The position numbers and the translations under genes are program-made. DNA of 64,000 nucleotides from Myxococcus llanfairpwllgwyngyllgogerychwyrndrobwllllantysiliogogogochensis (lineage in GTDB: Bacteria; Myxococcota; Myxococcia; Myxococcales; Myxococcaceae), in the NCBI RefSeq assembly GCF_006636215.1, contig NZ_VIFM01000014.1, positions 24,805 to 88,804 on the forward strand, given 5' to 3'. Of this stretch, positions 1 through 8,955 are shown one piece after another; positions within the stretch are counted from its first letter, which is position 1; each line of letters opens with the position of its first letter. The notes under the pieces were generated by a model. The model saw only the letters and a list, made by a program, of their open reading frames with translations. It had not been told where the DNA came from and did not search any database.

Positions 1-245
1 ATCCGCCCTGTCGACGGGCTCCGTTCGCGTCTCGCTGCTCACCACGTGACGCCGTTCCCCCCTTCAGGTGCCAGGCCGGGCATTTCCTCCCGTGGGCAGC
101 GCGGCGCTTCCTCACGCACCTCGCGTCACCCAGTCAATCCCGCGCGGCACCCCATCCTGGCCTCCACGCGGCTGGCACCTGACTTGCCTGTGAGCCACCG
201 GCGCTCGAGGGACGTTCGCCCAAGGACGTCGGAGGCGGGACAAGC
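1..245. other. Left-edge flank, possible 3' end of an upstream gene
   Basis: Read from base 2 on the + strand the frame gives S-A-L-S-T-G-S-V-R-V-S-L-L-T-T and stops at TGA 47-49, which could be the tail of an upstream gene cut by the window edge. Fifteen codons are too few to prove it. The rest appears non-coding. A GGAGG at 231-235 is a plausible ribosome binding site for the lipoprotein gene that starts at 246. Confidence 0.3.
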
Positions 246-1904
246 ATGTGCGGGCATGGACGAAGCGGATGGTGGCTGGGATTGCTGGGCGCGCTCTTGC
301 TCGCCGGCTGCAAGGAAGGCGCGGAGACGCGGACTCCTCCCATCGAGGACCAGGACGGACAACCCGACGCGGGCACGCCTCCCGTCGATGATGACGCCGG
401 AGTGCCCGATGCCGGCGAGCCTCCCGACGCGGGACTCCCGGACGATGCGGGCACACCCGACGCGGGCCCACCGGATGCCGGAGCGCCCGACGCGGGCCCG
501 GCCAGCGGCCCTCCCATCCCTCCGGATGCGAGCGGCTGGCGCTTCCTCGGCTCCGCACAGGGCGGACCGCGCGAGGTGCTGGGCGTCACCCAGGACGAGG
601 GCGGAAACATCTGGGTCGCGGGCGGCGAGGACGGCCTGTGTCTGGTGCGCCCCGGTGCGAACACCTTCCAGTGCTTCACGATGGCGGACGGCCTGCATCC
701 CTGGGCCGCGTGGAAGGGCAAGGACCCGCTGCCGGAAAACCGCTACCTCAAGGTGACCGCGGTGACAGGCGGCCCCTCGGGCGTCGTCTTCGTCGGCTAC
801 CAGGGCCGCCCCAACTGCGAGAACGAGTTCTACAAGCCCCCTGGCCAGCCCGAGGACCCCGCCATCTACAAGAGCGGCGACGCGGACCGCGTGGAGCTGA
901 AGGCCGATGGCACCTTGTCCGTCGTCCACTATGACATCCACTCGCCAGCGCACTCGGTGCCCGGCTACGGCCACCGCGAGAAGCTCTGCACGGTGAACCG
1001 CATCGTCTGGGACAAGGCGACCCAGGGCCTGTGGTTCGCCGCCAACCATGGCCTCGCGTGGGGTGAGGCGAACTACCAGGGCGGCGAGGCCTGTGCCAGC
1101 GCCCAGGTCCGCGCCGTCAACGAGTGGGCCCATGTCACTCATGACGCCCAGGGCAACGAGGTGGACCGCGAGCTGCGCCAGCGCTGCAAGTTCGGCGTCA
1201 TGGAGCACGTCCACCCCGCCATCCAGATGCACGGCACGGACGAGACGGACGAGGACAGCCGGCTCGCGGGAGATGTCTGGGGCGTGGCGGTGCGTCCGGA
1301 CGGCGACGTGTGGATGGGCACGGCCATCCGCAGCTCGCGCTTCCGCATCATGACCAACGGCGTGGGCCACGTGGGCACCGGCGCGCCCTGGAACTTCGAG
1401 GCGGCGCGCAAGCAGTCCGAGGAGAAGAAACACAAGGCCAACCGCATCGACATCTGGCCCGACGCCGTCGCCGAGCCCATTCCCCCCACGCCCGCACAGC
1501 GCAAGGACGACGTGGTGAGCGACCTCGCGCTGATGCCGGATGGCACCGTCTGGGTGTCCAGCTTCGCGTGGGGCATGGCGAAGCTGAGCGACGCGGGGCT
1601 GGTGGTGGACCAGGCGCTGACGGGTGACGCGGAGCGCTTCGTGTCCTCGCTGGAGCGGGATTCGCGCGACGGCAGCCTGTGGATTGGACACCGCTGGGGC
1701 CGGGGCCTGATGCGCCTGCACACCGAGGGCACCTTCATCACCCATAACAAGGTCCTGGGGGGCCTGGCCGGCCAGCCCGTCTGGGATATCCAGGTGGCGG
1801 GCACGGGCGATGCGCGCGTGGTGCTGGTGGCCTTCGGGGCGACACGTGATGGTGCGAACAACATCACCCGTCCGGGCTCCATCGGCATCTACACCGGCCA
1901 TTGA
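246..1904 (+). CDS. Secreted lipoprotein with Pro-Asp-Ala-Gly linker and propeller-like repeats
   Basis: The 552-residue product starts with a lipoprotein signal peptide: a hydrophobic stretch ending in LLAGC, so Cys22 is the likely lipidation site. Residues about 40-90 form a linker rich in PDAG/DAGxP units, typical of myxobacterial cell-surface lipoproteins. The remainder has recurring short segments such as GNIWVAGGEDGL, GLWFAANHGLAW, GDVWMGTAIR, GTVWVSSFAWGM and GSLWIGHRWGRG. These look like blades of a two-component-regulator-type beta-propeller (inference). The start ATG is preceded by GGAGG. No enzyme motif is visible and the function is unknown. It lies upstream of glpK, but a strong hairpin separates the two, so co-transcription is uncertain. 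Confidence 0.8.
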   Translation: MCGHGRSGWWLGLLGALLLAGCKEGAETRTPPIEDQDGQPDAGTPPVDDDAGVPDAGEPPDAGLPDDAGTPDAGPPDAGAPDAGPASGPPIPPDASGWRFLGSAQGGPREVLGVTQDEGGNIWVAGGEDGLCLVRPGANTFQCFTMADGLHPWAAWKGKDPLPENRYLKVTAVTGGPSGVVFVGYQGRPNCENEFYKPPGQPEDPAIYKSGDADRVELKADGTLSVVHYDIHSPAHSVPGYGHREKLCTVNRIVWDKATQGLWFAANHGLAWGEANYQGGEACASAQVRAVNEWAHVTHDAQGNEVDRELRQRCKFGVMEHVHPAIQMHGTDETDEDSRLAGDVWGVAVRPDGDVWMGTAIRSSRFRIMTNGVGHVGTGAPWNFEAARKQSEEKKHKANRIDIWPDAVAEPIPPTPAQRKDDVVSDLALMPDGTVWVSSFAWGMAKLSDAGLVVDQALTGDAERFVSSLERDSRDGSLWIGHRWGRGLMRLHTEGTFITHNKVLGGLAGQPVWDIQVAGTGDARVVLVAFGATRDGANNITRPGSIGIYTGH

Positions 1905-1913
1905 CGTGGAGTA

Positions 1914-1951
1914 GGGTCCTCCCAACGCGCCGTCCATCGTTGGGAGGACCC
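1914..1951 (+). promoter_or_regulatory. Perfect 14-bp inverted repeat enclosing the glpK ribosome binding site
   Basis: GGGTCCTCCCAACG (1914-1927) and CGTTGGGAGGACCC (1938-1951) are exact reverse complements separated by 10 nt. The 3' arm contains GGGAGG at 1942-1947, the only Shine-Dalgarno-like sequence before the glpK ATG at 1957. In RNA this stem would hide the ribosome binding site. No U-tract follows, so a simple intrinsic terminator is less likely than a translational control hairpin or a protein operator. Seen: the repeat and the SD overlap. Inferred: regulation. Confidence 0.65.
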
Positions 1952-1956
1952 ACCCC

Positions 1957-3447
1957 ATGCCGAAGGCGAAGTACGTCCTGGCCCTTGACCAGGGCACCAC
2001 TGGCACCCACGTCTCCATCCTCGACTCGAAGCTCAAGGTGGTGGGCCGCTCCTACAAGGAGTTCACCCAACACTTCCCCAAGCCGTCCTGGGTGGAGCAT
2101 GACTTGGATGAAATCTGGGCCACCAGCGAGTGGTGCATCGGCCGCGCGCTGAAGGACGCGGGGCTGGTGGGCCGGGACATCTCCGCGGTGGGCATCACCA
2201 ACCAGCGCGAGACGACGGGCCTGTGGGCTCGCGACTCCGGCAAGCCCCTGCACCGCGCCATCGTCTGGCAGGACCGGCGCACCTCGGAGCTGTGTCGCCA
2301 GCTCAAGGAGCGCGGCGTGGAGCCGCGCGTGCGAGAGACGACGGGCCTCGTCGTGGACCCGTACTTCTCCGGCACCAAGCTCCACTGGCTCTTCGAGCAC
2401 GTCAAAGGTGCACGCGCCAGGGCGGAGCGCGGGGACGTGTGCTTCGGCACCATCGACACGTGGCTCGTCTACAAGCTCACCGGCGGCACCACCCACGTCA
2501 CCGACGTGTCCAATGCCAGCCGGACGCTGTTGATGGACCTGAAGACCTTGCAGTGGAGCGACGAGATGCGCGCGCTCCTGAAGATACCGGCCGCGTGCCT
2601 GCCCCAGATTCGCGGCTCGGCGGAGGTCTACGGCACCACGCGCGGCATGCGCAGCCTGCCGGACGGCGTCCCCGTCGCGGGCATGGCGGGAGACCAGCAG
2701 GCCGCCCTCTTCGGTCAGGCGTGCTTCGAGCCCGGCGAGTCCAAGTGCACGTACGGCACCGGCGCGTTCCTCTTGATGAACACGGGCACGGAGCCGGTGC
2801 GCTCGTCGGCGGGCCTGCTCACCACCGTGGCGTGGCGGCTGGGTGGCACCGGCTCCACCACGTACGCGCTGGAGGGCAGCAGCTTCATCGCGGGCGCCGC
2901 GGTGCAGTGGATGCGCGACGGCCTCAAGGTCATCAAGCGCGCGCCGGATATCGAAGCGCTCGCCGCCAGCGTGAAGGACACCGGCGACGTCGTCTTCGTC
3001 CCCGCGCTGGCGGGCCTGGGCGCGCCCCACTGGCGCCCCGAGGCACGAGGCCTGTTCGCCGGAATGGACCGCTCCACCACGGTGGCCCACATGGCGCGCG
3101 CGGTGCTGGAGGGCATCGCCCTGCAGATTCATGACCTCGCGGAGGCCATGCGTCGCGACAGCGGCCGGAACATCCCCGTCTTCAAGGCGGACGGCGGCGC
3201 GGCCGCCAACAACCTGCTCATGCAGTACCAGGCGGACCTGCTCGGCGTGCCGGTGGTGCGCCCGAAGAATCTCGAGACCACCAGCCTGGGCGCGGCGTTC
3301 CTCGGCGGCCTGGGCGCGGGCGTCTGGGACAGTCCGGACGCCATCCGCCGCGCGTGGAAGGCGGACAAGGTCTTCAAGCCGAAGATGAAGGCCGACCTGC
3401 GCGAGCGTCACCTGGGCAAGTGGAAGCGCGCGGTGGAGCGCGCATGA
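1957..3447 (+). CDS. glpK: Glycerol kinase
   Basis: ATP-dependent glycerol kinase (glycerol to sn-glycerol-3-phosphate), a cytoplasmic FGGY-family enzyme of 496 residues, the usual length. Seen: the N-terminal phosphate-binding loop DQGTTGTH, the substrate region with ITNQRETTGLW and VWQDRRT, GTIDTWLVYKLTGG, the adenosine-side GTGAFLLMNTG, and GLGAPHW with FKADGGAA in the C-terminal domain. No glycerol facilitator or glycerol-3-phosphate dehydrogenase gene is adjacent. The start follows the GGGAGG held in the 1914-1951 hairpin, which suggests control of translation. Its TGA overlaps the ATG of the next gene by four bases (ATGA), indicating translational coupling. Confidence 0.96.
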   Translation: MPKAKYVLALDQGTTGTHVSILDSKLKVVGRSYKEFTQHFPKPSWVEHDLDEIWATSEWCIGRALKDAGLVGRDISAVGITNQRETTGLWARDSGKPLHRAIVWQDRRTSELCRQLKERGVEPRVRETTGLVVDPYFSGTKLHWLFEHVKGARARAERGDVCFGTIDTWLVYKLTGGTTHVTDVSNASRTLLMDLKTLQWSDEMRALLKIPAACLPQIRGSAEVYGTTRGMRSLPDGVPVAGMAGDQQAALFGQACFEPGESKCTYGTGAFLLMNTGTEPVRSSAGLLTTVAWRLGGTGSTTYALEGSSFIAGAAVQWMRDGLKVIKRAPDIEALAASVKDTGDVVFVPALAGLGAPHWRPEARGLFAGMDRSTTVAHMARAVLEGIALQIHDLAEAMRRDSGRNIPVFKADGGAAANNLLMQYQADLLGVPVVRPKNLETTSLGAAFLGGLGAGVWDSPDAIRRAWKADKVFKPKMKADLRERHLGKWKRAVERA

Positions 3448-4829
3448 GCCGGGGGGCGCGCACAGGCCCGCTGCTCGCCGCCATGCTCGCCCTGGTTGTC
3501 GGTGCGGGCTGCCCGGGCGATGTGCCGCCGGAGTCGTGTATCAGCGGCGACCCCATCGGCCCGATTCCGCCGTTGGTGCTCGTGCCGGTGGGCGAGGAAG
3601 CGAGCCTGCGCGTCACCGCCAACCCGAACATGAACTGCGCCCTCGATGAGGGCAGCTTCCCCGAGTCCGTCACCGCCGAGGTCCAGGACCCCGACAACCT
3701 CCCCGTGCAGGCCACGGTGGAGCTGACCTCCGGTTGGGGGGCCACGCTCCGCTTCACACCGACGATGACGGGCCGCTACCACGTCATCGTCGCCTTCGCG
3801 CCGGTGGGCAGCCTGAGCCAGTTCGACGTGTACGTGGCGGAGGACGAGCGCCAGCGCCCCTCCGTGGCGAGGCTCTCCGGCGTGCCCCAGTGCCAGCACC
3901 TGGACCGCACGAGCAGCGGCACCTGGGTGTGTGACGGCCGGGCCCATCGGGGGTCGGGGTTCCCGGAGCAGACGGTGGGCAGGGACCACCGCCCTTCGAC
4001 GGCCGTGGTGGGGAACGTGGTGTGGACGATGGTCGAAGGCCAGGTGCGCCGCTTCGTCGACACGGGCGAGGGGCCCCTGGTGCGCGCCGGCAGCGCGCTC
4101 TACCCCACCAGCATGGCGACGGACGTCTCCCCCCACACCCGCCTCGCCACGGAGACCGAGTACCTGGTGCTGGATGCCACCACCCTGTACCGCTACACCT
4201 TCACCGAGGAGCTGGGGCTCAGCGTCGCCCGGACGTCCAAGTGGACCGAGCAGCCCGGGCTGGCCTTCGGCTCGGACTCCACGCAGGTCATCGCCATGCG
4301 CGTGGGTCCGACGCTGTGGCTGGTGAGCCGGTTCCAGGCGCCGGTGACCTTCCTCGCGCGCACGCGGGCCTGCCCCTTCCAGCTCGACGCGCAGGACCAC
4401 TATGTCCCCGTGTCGGGCCAGCCCTGCCAGGTCCTCGCCGGTGAGCCGCTGGGCCATGGCGACGGCGTGCTGTGGACGCGCGAAGTGACCTCCACCCCGC
4501 GAGGGTTCACCAGCGTCCTGCATCGCCACCTGGTGACCGCGGAGCGCGGCCTCGTGGAGGAAGGCGTGCTGGCCCTGGGTGACGGTCTCTCCGTCTCCGT
4601 GCCGGAGCTGCGCGCGGGCCCCGCCCTGCCCGTCATCACCTCCTTCGGAAGCACCGGACCGGCCGCCACCCCGCGCTGGGACGCGGAGCGCAACGCGCTG
4701 TTGCTCGTGTTGTTGCCCGGCCCGGGAACGAACACCGGCATTACACGCGTCTCGGACCATTTCACCTGGACGGTGAACCTGGACGGGCTCACCGACCTGC
4801 GCATCCACCCGTGGACGTCCACCCCCTGA
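3444..4829 (+). CDS. Predicted secreted lipoprotein, function unknown
   Basis: The 461-residue product starts in an ATGA overlap with the glpK stop, which decides the start. It has a lipoprotein-type signal with a hydrophobic segment LLAAMLALVVGAGC, so Cys22 is the probable lipid anchor. An early segment (about residues 35-130) resembles an immunoglobulin-like beta-sandwich domain: alternating beta pattern ending in FTPTMTGRYHVIVAFAPVG. The rest is a beta-rich region with repeated value-display motifs and no recognisable catalytic residues. Similar exported proteins of unknown role are common in myxobacteria. The coupling to glpK is odd because no functional link is apparent. Confidence 0.75.
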   Translation: MSRGARTGPLLAAMLALVVGAGCPGDVPPESCISGDPIGPIPPLVLVPVGEEASLRVTANPNMNCALDEGSFPESVTAEVQDPDNLPVQATVELTSGWGATLRFTPTMTGRYHVIVAFAPVGSLSQFDVYVAEDERQRPSVARLSGVPQCQHLDRTSSGTWVCDGRAHRGSGFPEQTVGRDHRPSTAVVGNVVWTMVEGQVRRFVDTGEGPLVRAGSALYPTSMATDVSPHTRLATETEYLVLDATTLYRYTFTEELGLSVARTSKWTEQPGLAFGSDSTQVIAMRVGPTLWLVSRFQAPVTFLARTRACPFQLDAQDHYVPVSGQPCQVLAGEPLGHGDGVLWTREVTSTPRGFTSVLHRHLVTAERGLVEEGVLALGDGLSVSVPELRAGPALPVITSFGSTGPAATPRWDAERNALLLVLLPGPGTNTGITRVSDHFTWTVNLDGLTDLRIHPWTSTP

Positions 4830-4885
4830 CGTCGCCATTCGGATGGCTTCCCTCGGGCGCGAGAGCGGATATGAAGGAGGTCATC

Positions 4886-5197
4886 ATGGCCCACGACCGC
4901 ACCCTGCTCGCTCCCGAGGCGCTCCAGTCCTTCCTCACCCAGCATCCCGACTGGAAGCATGAGGGCGGGATGATTCGCCGCACGTACGAGGCACCTTCCT
5001 TCCTCGCGGGCATCGCCTTCGTGGAGAAGGTGGCCCAGGCGGCGGAGAAGGCGGACCACCACCCGGACATCGACATCCGGTGGCGCAAGGTGACGCTGGC
5101 GCTCGTCACGCACGACGCCGGGGGCCTCACGTTCCGCGACACCGCGCTGGCCGCGGACGCCGACCGGCTCTTCGCCGAGGTGGTGCGGGCTCGGTGA
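4886..5197 (+). CDS. phhB: Pterin-4a-carbinolamine dehydratase family protein
   Basis: A 103-residue cytoplasmic protein of the PCD/DCoH family, which dehydrates 4a-hydroxytetrahydrobiopterin during aromatic amino acid hydroxylation. The family signature is visible: F-x-x-G-I-A-F-V-E-K-V-A-Q-A-A-E-K-A-D-H-H-P-D-I, containing the paired histidines and the HHPD motif, followed by a late T-H-D-A-G-G-L-T segment. ATG 4886 is chosen because AAGGAGG lies six bases upstream (4873-4879); an earlier ATG at 4871 overlaps that site. No phenylalanine hydroxylase gene is in the window, so the physiological partner is unknown. Confidence 0.9.
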   Translation: MAHDRTLLAPEALQSFLTQHPDWKHEGGMIRRTYEAPSFLAGIAFVEKVAQAAEKADHHPDIDIRWRKVTLALVTHDAGGLTFRDTALAADADRLFAEVVRAR

Positions 5198-5229
5198 GGC
5201 ACTTCGCGGTGAGTGCCTCCAACAACGTG

Positions 5230-6510
5230 ATGGACTCCAGGATGGGCGGCTCGACGCGGTGGAACGGATGGCTTCGCGCGCTCGGCGGATGCGCGGTGCT
5301 GGGCCTCGCGCCCGCGGCCTGGGCGCAAGACGAGGAGCCCACCCAGCCGCGTCCGGAGCGGCTGTATTTCAATCCCGGCGCGCTCCTGGGCTCGGCGCGC
5401 GTGGTGGCGCTGGGCGGCGCCTACGTGGGCATCGCCGAGGGCGCGGCGGGGTTCCCCAGCAACCTGGCGGCGCTGGCCCACCGGGGCCCCGCGCTGGAGA
5501 AGGACTGGGACTTGGGCGTCACGCTGTCCTGGCTGGACCTGCCGTTCACCAGCGGACGCGCGCGCGACGTGGACAACGACGGGCGGCCGGACGAGTCGCA
5601 GGACCGGCGACAACTGCTGGGCGGACTGCTGTTGCAGTACAAGCGCTTCGGCATCGGCTTCGCGCTGCGCAACAGCGCCGTCTCCTACTGCGCGACGGAG
5701 GCCTGCGCCGGGGACAGCGAGCGCATCCGCGTGTCGCTGACGCAGTCGGTGCTGGCCGGAGCGGTGTCTTTCGGACAGGACGACTTCATCCTCGCGCTGG
5801 GCATCTACGCGGCGCAGGCGTCCTTCCGGCTGCAATCCGGCGGGACGGAGCTGCGCTACGGCGACACGGGCGTGGCGGTGGACATGTTGTACCGCCCGCA
5901 TGGCCGTCCCTGGCGCATGGGTGTGACGGTGCGGCCGGAGGTCGTCGCGGACTGGAGGCGAGAGGAAGGCCAGGCGCCGGTGCTGGCGGACCGGACGCTG
6001 TTCGGCGCGGTGGTGTCCCCGGCGGTGCTGTCGGTGGGCGCGAGCTGGCGACTGGGCGAGGGCGCGGAGCGTTACAACCGCCTGTCTCCCGCCGCCCGAC
6101 GTCAGCTCGTCATCGAAGGGGACGCGCTGCCAGTGCCGGAAGAGGAACCCAAGGATGCTCCGGCGGGACGGTGGCTCATCAGCGCGCAGGTGGACCTCCT
6201 GTCCGGCGTGGACAACGCGGTGCCGCTGCGCAGCTTCGCGTCGACGGCGGAGGAGGAGCGCGTGGGCCACGGCTCCGAGTTCGCCCCCCGGCTGGGCGTG
6301 GAGCACGACACGGTGCCGGGGATGATTCGGCTGCGAGCGGGCGTGTACGCGGAGCCCTCGCCCTTCGACGGTCGGCCGCCCCGCCCCCACCTCACCGGCG
6401 GCTTCGAGGTCTTCATCCTGCGCTATTGGGAGGACTGGTCCATCAGCACCTCGTTCGACCTGGCGAGCCGCTACACCAACGTCGGCCTGTCCGTGGGCTT
6501 CTGGCGCTGA
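5230..6510 (+). CDS. Predicted outer-membrane or exported protein
   Basis: About 426 residues with a cleavable signal peptide: a hydrophobic core GGCAVLGLAPAAWA followed by QDEEP, so cleavage after AWA is likely. The mature N terminus runs RLYFNPGALLGSARVVALGGAYVGIAEGA, resembling the start of PorV/FadL-like beta-barrel proteins in which a Gly-Ala-rich first strand is followed by an N-x-A-x-L motif. Alternating hydrophobic strands continue to a C-terminal segment ending VGLSVGFWR, consistent with an outer-membrane barrel with an aromatic near the end. The start could be ATG 5230 or 5242, or GTG 5194. It follows phhB by 32 bases. Confidence 0.7.
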   Translation: MDSRMGGSTRWNGWLRALGGCAVLGLAPAAWAQDEEPTQPRPERLYFNPGALLGSARVVALGGAYVGIAEGAAGFPSNLAALAHRGPALEKDWDLGVTLSWLDLPFTSGRARDVDNDGRPDESQDRRQLLGGLLLQYKRFGIGFALRNSAVSYCATEACAGDSERIRVSLTQSVLAGAVSFGQDDFILALGIYAAQASFRLQSGGTELRYGDTGVAVDMLYRPHGRPWRMGVTVRPEVVADWRREEGQAPVLADRTLFGAVVSPAVLSVGASWRLGEGAERYNRLSPAARRQLVIEGDALPVPEEEPKDAPAGRWLISAQVDLLSGVDNAVPLRSFASTAEEERVGHGSEFAPRLGVEHDTVPGMIRLRAGVYAEPSPFDGRPPRPHLTGGFEVFILRYWEDWSISTSFDLASRYTNVGLSVGFWR

Positions 6511-6711
6511 AGCCCAAGGAGCGAGGTGCGCGTTGCCCGGGCTGGGAAGCGCGCCTCCCTCACAGGAGAGGTCCGGTGCGCAGGAGAGGCACACGGACGC
6601 CTCGCGGGTGATGCGTCGCGCGCTTCGGAGCGGGCGGGCGGGCAAACGTCGCACACGGTATTGCTGGCACCTACCAGCATGGAGAACCTCCGAGGGGCGG
6701 GAGGGGGCTTC

Positions 6712-8283
6712 ATGCATCAGGGGCGGCGATGGTTGCGGACTGTCGCGTTCGCGACAGCGGTGGGCTGGGCGGGGCTGCTGACAGGTTGTGACGACGCGGA
6801 GGCCGACACGCCTCCGGATTGTCCGAACGAGTCGCGAAGCGACTGTCCCGCGCAGGAGACGCCTTCGGAGGAAGATGACGCGGGGACGCCGCCTCCCGGG
6901 GAGACTCCGGACGCGGGAGCTCCGGATGCGGGCGGTCCACCGCCGATAGAGCCACCGCCTCCGCCACCCCCGGCGACACCGGGAAGCACGCTGTGGCTGG
7001 CGCGCGAGGGCACCGCGCAGGATGACCTGGCGCTCGGCGCGGCGGTGGATGCGAATGGCGACATCCTCACCGTGGCCTTGTACGAGATGGATGACCTCCA
7101 GGAGCGTCAGCCCACGGACAACACGGTGCGGCTGACGCTCGCGCGGCGCATCCCGACGGGAGAGATGCGCTGGACGCGCAGCTTCGCGGTGCGCGTGGCG
7201 GAGACGCCCGAGTCGCTGCGCGCGGACGTGAATGCACGCGTCGCCCCCGCGCCCGACGGGGGACTCTTCGTGGCGGTGGATGCCCGGGGGCTCGTGGACT
7301 TCGAGCCGCTGGAGCTGGGCAACGGCGCCTTCCTCGTCCGCCTGGACGCGGCGGGCAATGTCCTCTGGTCCGCCACCGTTCCAGGCAGGGATGCCACCGT
7401 GGCGGACCTGGTGCTGGATGCCCAGGGACGGCCGATGGTGGCGTTCAACACCTCCGGCCCGACGGACTTCGGCGGGGGCGTGGTGGGCTCCGGCGCGGTG
7501 GTGGTGACGTACTCGCTGGACGGCAAGCCCGAGCAGGCGCTGTCCATCGGCCGGGCGGAGGGTTCGGACTCGCGGGTGACGGTGACCACCCTGGCGCGCG
7601 GCGCGAATGACAGGCTCGTGGTGGGGGGGCGCTACCTGGGCGCGGCCCGCTTCGGCACCCAGCGCACGGAGTCGTCGAAGGACGGCAGCCCGTTCGTCGC
7701 CGTGTACCAGGCGACCGGAGCCCTGGTGTGGGCAAGGCCGCTCGCCCAGGCCAGCGGCACCATGAGCGACGTGGGCGTGGACAGTCAGGGCACGGTGATG
7801 GCGCTGGGCTCCTTCCTGGGCACGGTGTCCTGGGGCACGACGAAGCTCCACGGACATGTGTACCGGGCCAGCCCGTTCCTCGTGTCGGCGGATGCCACGG
7901 GCAAGGAGCGCTGGAGCCGCAACCTGGGGGATGGACTCCAGGCGGGAGCGCTGGGCGTGGAGCCCACGGGCGGAGTCGTCGTCGCCGGGTTCACCTACTC
8001 GCTCATCGTGGATGGCGCGTCAGGACCGGACGGGCTCGGCTCGGCTCAGCCCCTGGCGCTGCGCTACGGACCGGATGGCGCGTCGCTCGGGTTGCGCCTG
8101 TACCTGTCCGACCCACCCCGCCCCCGAGGCGAGCTGTATGGGCTGGAGGACATCCGCTTCGTGCAAGTGCTCCCGGACGGCGATGCCCTGCTGTTCGGCC
8201 ACACGGACCGCGAATCCGACTTCGGCACGGGCCGTCGGTCGCCCGCGCGGAGTGATTTGTTCCTGCTTCGCATGAAGCGCTGA
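6712..8283 (+). CDS. Secreted lipoprotein with Pro-rich linker and propeller-like repeats
   Basis: The 523-residue product begins with a lipoprotein signal (VGWAGLLTGC; Cys26 as anchor). A linker with DAGxPPPG, PDAGAPDAGGPP and a poly-Pro tract covers residues about 60-95. The body contains repeated strands with D-x-x-G-x-x-x-V/A motifs (for example AVDANGDILTVALY, APDGGLFVAVDARG, DAQGRPMVAFNTSG, DSQGTVMALGSF, EPTGGVVVAGFTYS), suggesting a PQQ- or SBBP-type beta-propeller. No catalytic residues are evident. ATG 6712 is preferred because GGGAGGGGG lies just upstream and the signal peptide begins there; an in-frame ATG at 6679 is the alternative. Two hairpins follow the stop. Confidence 0.78.
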   Translation: MHQGRRWLRTVAFATAVGWAGLLTGCDDAEADTPPDCPNESRSDCPAQETPSEEDDAGTPPPGETPDAGAPDAGGPPPIEPPPPPPPATPGSTLWLAREGTAQDDLALGAAVDANGDILTVALYEMDDLQERQPTDNTVRLTLARRIPTGEMRWTRSFAVRVAETPESLRADVNARVAPAPDGGLFVAVDARGLVDFEPLELGNGAFLVRLDAAGNVLWSATVPGRDATVADLVLDAQGRPMVAFNTSGPTDFGGGVVGSGAVVVTYSLDGKPEQALSIGRAEGSDSRVTVTTLARGANDRLVVGGRYLGAARFGTQRTESSKDGSPFVAVYQATGALVWARPLAQASGTMSDVGVDSQGTVMALGSFLGTVSWGTTKLHGHVYRASPFLVSADATGKERWSRNLGDGLQAGALGVEPTGGVVVAGFTYSLIVDGASGPDGLGSAQPLALRYGPDGASLGLRLYLSDPPRPRGELYGLEDIRFVQVLPDGDALLFGHTDRESDFGTGRRSPARSDLFLLRMKR

Positions 8284-8297
8284 GCGCTGGCTGGGAG

Positions 8298-8335
8298 GAG
8301 GCCCGTGGGGACCTTCTCGAAGGGTCCTCGGCCTC
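8298..8335 (+). terminator. Imperfect hairpin after the lipoprotein gene
   Basis: GAGGCC (8298-8303) pairs with GGCCTC (8330-8335), and an inner GGACCTTC pairs with GAAGG(G)TCC with one bulged G. The hairpin begins 15 bases after the stop of the lipoprotein gene. No clear U-tract follows, as is common in high-GC genomes. Confidence 0.5.
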
Positions 8336-8356
8336 ACCTCAAGCGCTGAGCGCGGC

Positions 8357-8390
8357 AGCGGGGACCCGTCTCTTACGAGGGGTCCCCGCT
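8357..8390. terminator. Perfect 11-bp hairpin between convergent genes
   Basis: AGCGGGGACCC (8357-8367) and GGGTCCCCGCT (8380-8390) are exact reverse complements around a 12-base loop. It lies between the + strand lipoprotein gene and the 3' end of the - strand histone-like gene, so it can serve as a bidirectional terminator. The + side is followed by TGCTTTCG. Confidence 0.7.
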
Positions 8391-8407
8391 TGCTTTCGCG
8401 TCGCGAA

Positions 8408-8827
8408 CTAGCGGCGCGTCGTCCGGCGGGTGGTCTTCCGCGCGCCCTTGCGCGCGGTGGTACGGGTGGTGGTGCGACGGGCCGGGCTCTTGCGCGCGGT
8501 GCGTCCCGCGGCCGCCGTCCGGCGCGTGGTGGCCTTGCGGGCAGCGCCCTTGCGCGTGCCCCGGACGGCCGTCTTCCGCTTGGCCGTCTTGCGCGTCGTC
8601 GACTTGCGCGTCGTCGACTTGCGCGCGGCGGTCCTGCCCCGCTTCGCGGAGGCACGGCGCGAGGTGGTCTTCTTCGCACGAGCACCGGTGCGGCCAGCGG
8701 CCTTCTTCGTGGCCCGGCGCCGCCGCGCGGGCGACTTGCGCGTCACGGACGACGAGTCTGAGGTCCCACCCAGGTCCGCGGGCGCCAAGGCATCGGTGAT
8801 TTGCGAATTGACGGTCTCGTGAGTCAT
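8408..8827 (-). CDS. Histone-H1-like Lys/Arg/Thr-rich DNA-binding protein
   Basis: A 139-residue protein. Residues 1-27 are mildly acidic; the rest is almost only Arg, Lys, Thr, Ala and Ser in short repeats such as RKSTTRKSTTRK, KTAKRKTAVR and RRTTTRTTARKG. This resembles the C-terminal tails of eukaryotic H1 and the bacterial Hc1/HctB-like or AlgP-like histone-like proteins, which bind DNA non-specifically. It should be an intrinsically disordered nucleoid or RNA-binding protein. Arg is strongly preferred over Lys, in line with the GC content. The ATG at 8827 has GGAG six bases upstream. No folded domain or membrane segment is visible. Confidence 0.8.
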   Translation of the reverse strand: MTHETVNSQITDALAPADLGGTSDSSSVTRKSPARRRRATKKAAGRTGARAKKTTSRRASAKRGRTAARKSTTRKSTTRKTAKRKTAVRGTRKGAARKATTRRTAAAGRTARKSPARRTTTRTTARKGARKTTRRTTRR

Positions 8828-8955
8828 TCCATCTCCTCCAGAAAGGGGAACCGCGTGAATTACGAACCACAGCGTACGCCGATGCGCACGCGATGAGAGC
8901 CATCCCCTCGGGAAGATGAACGACAGCGGACGAATGGCGCGTCAGCCTTCACGCA

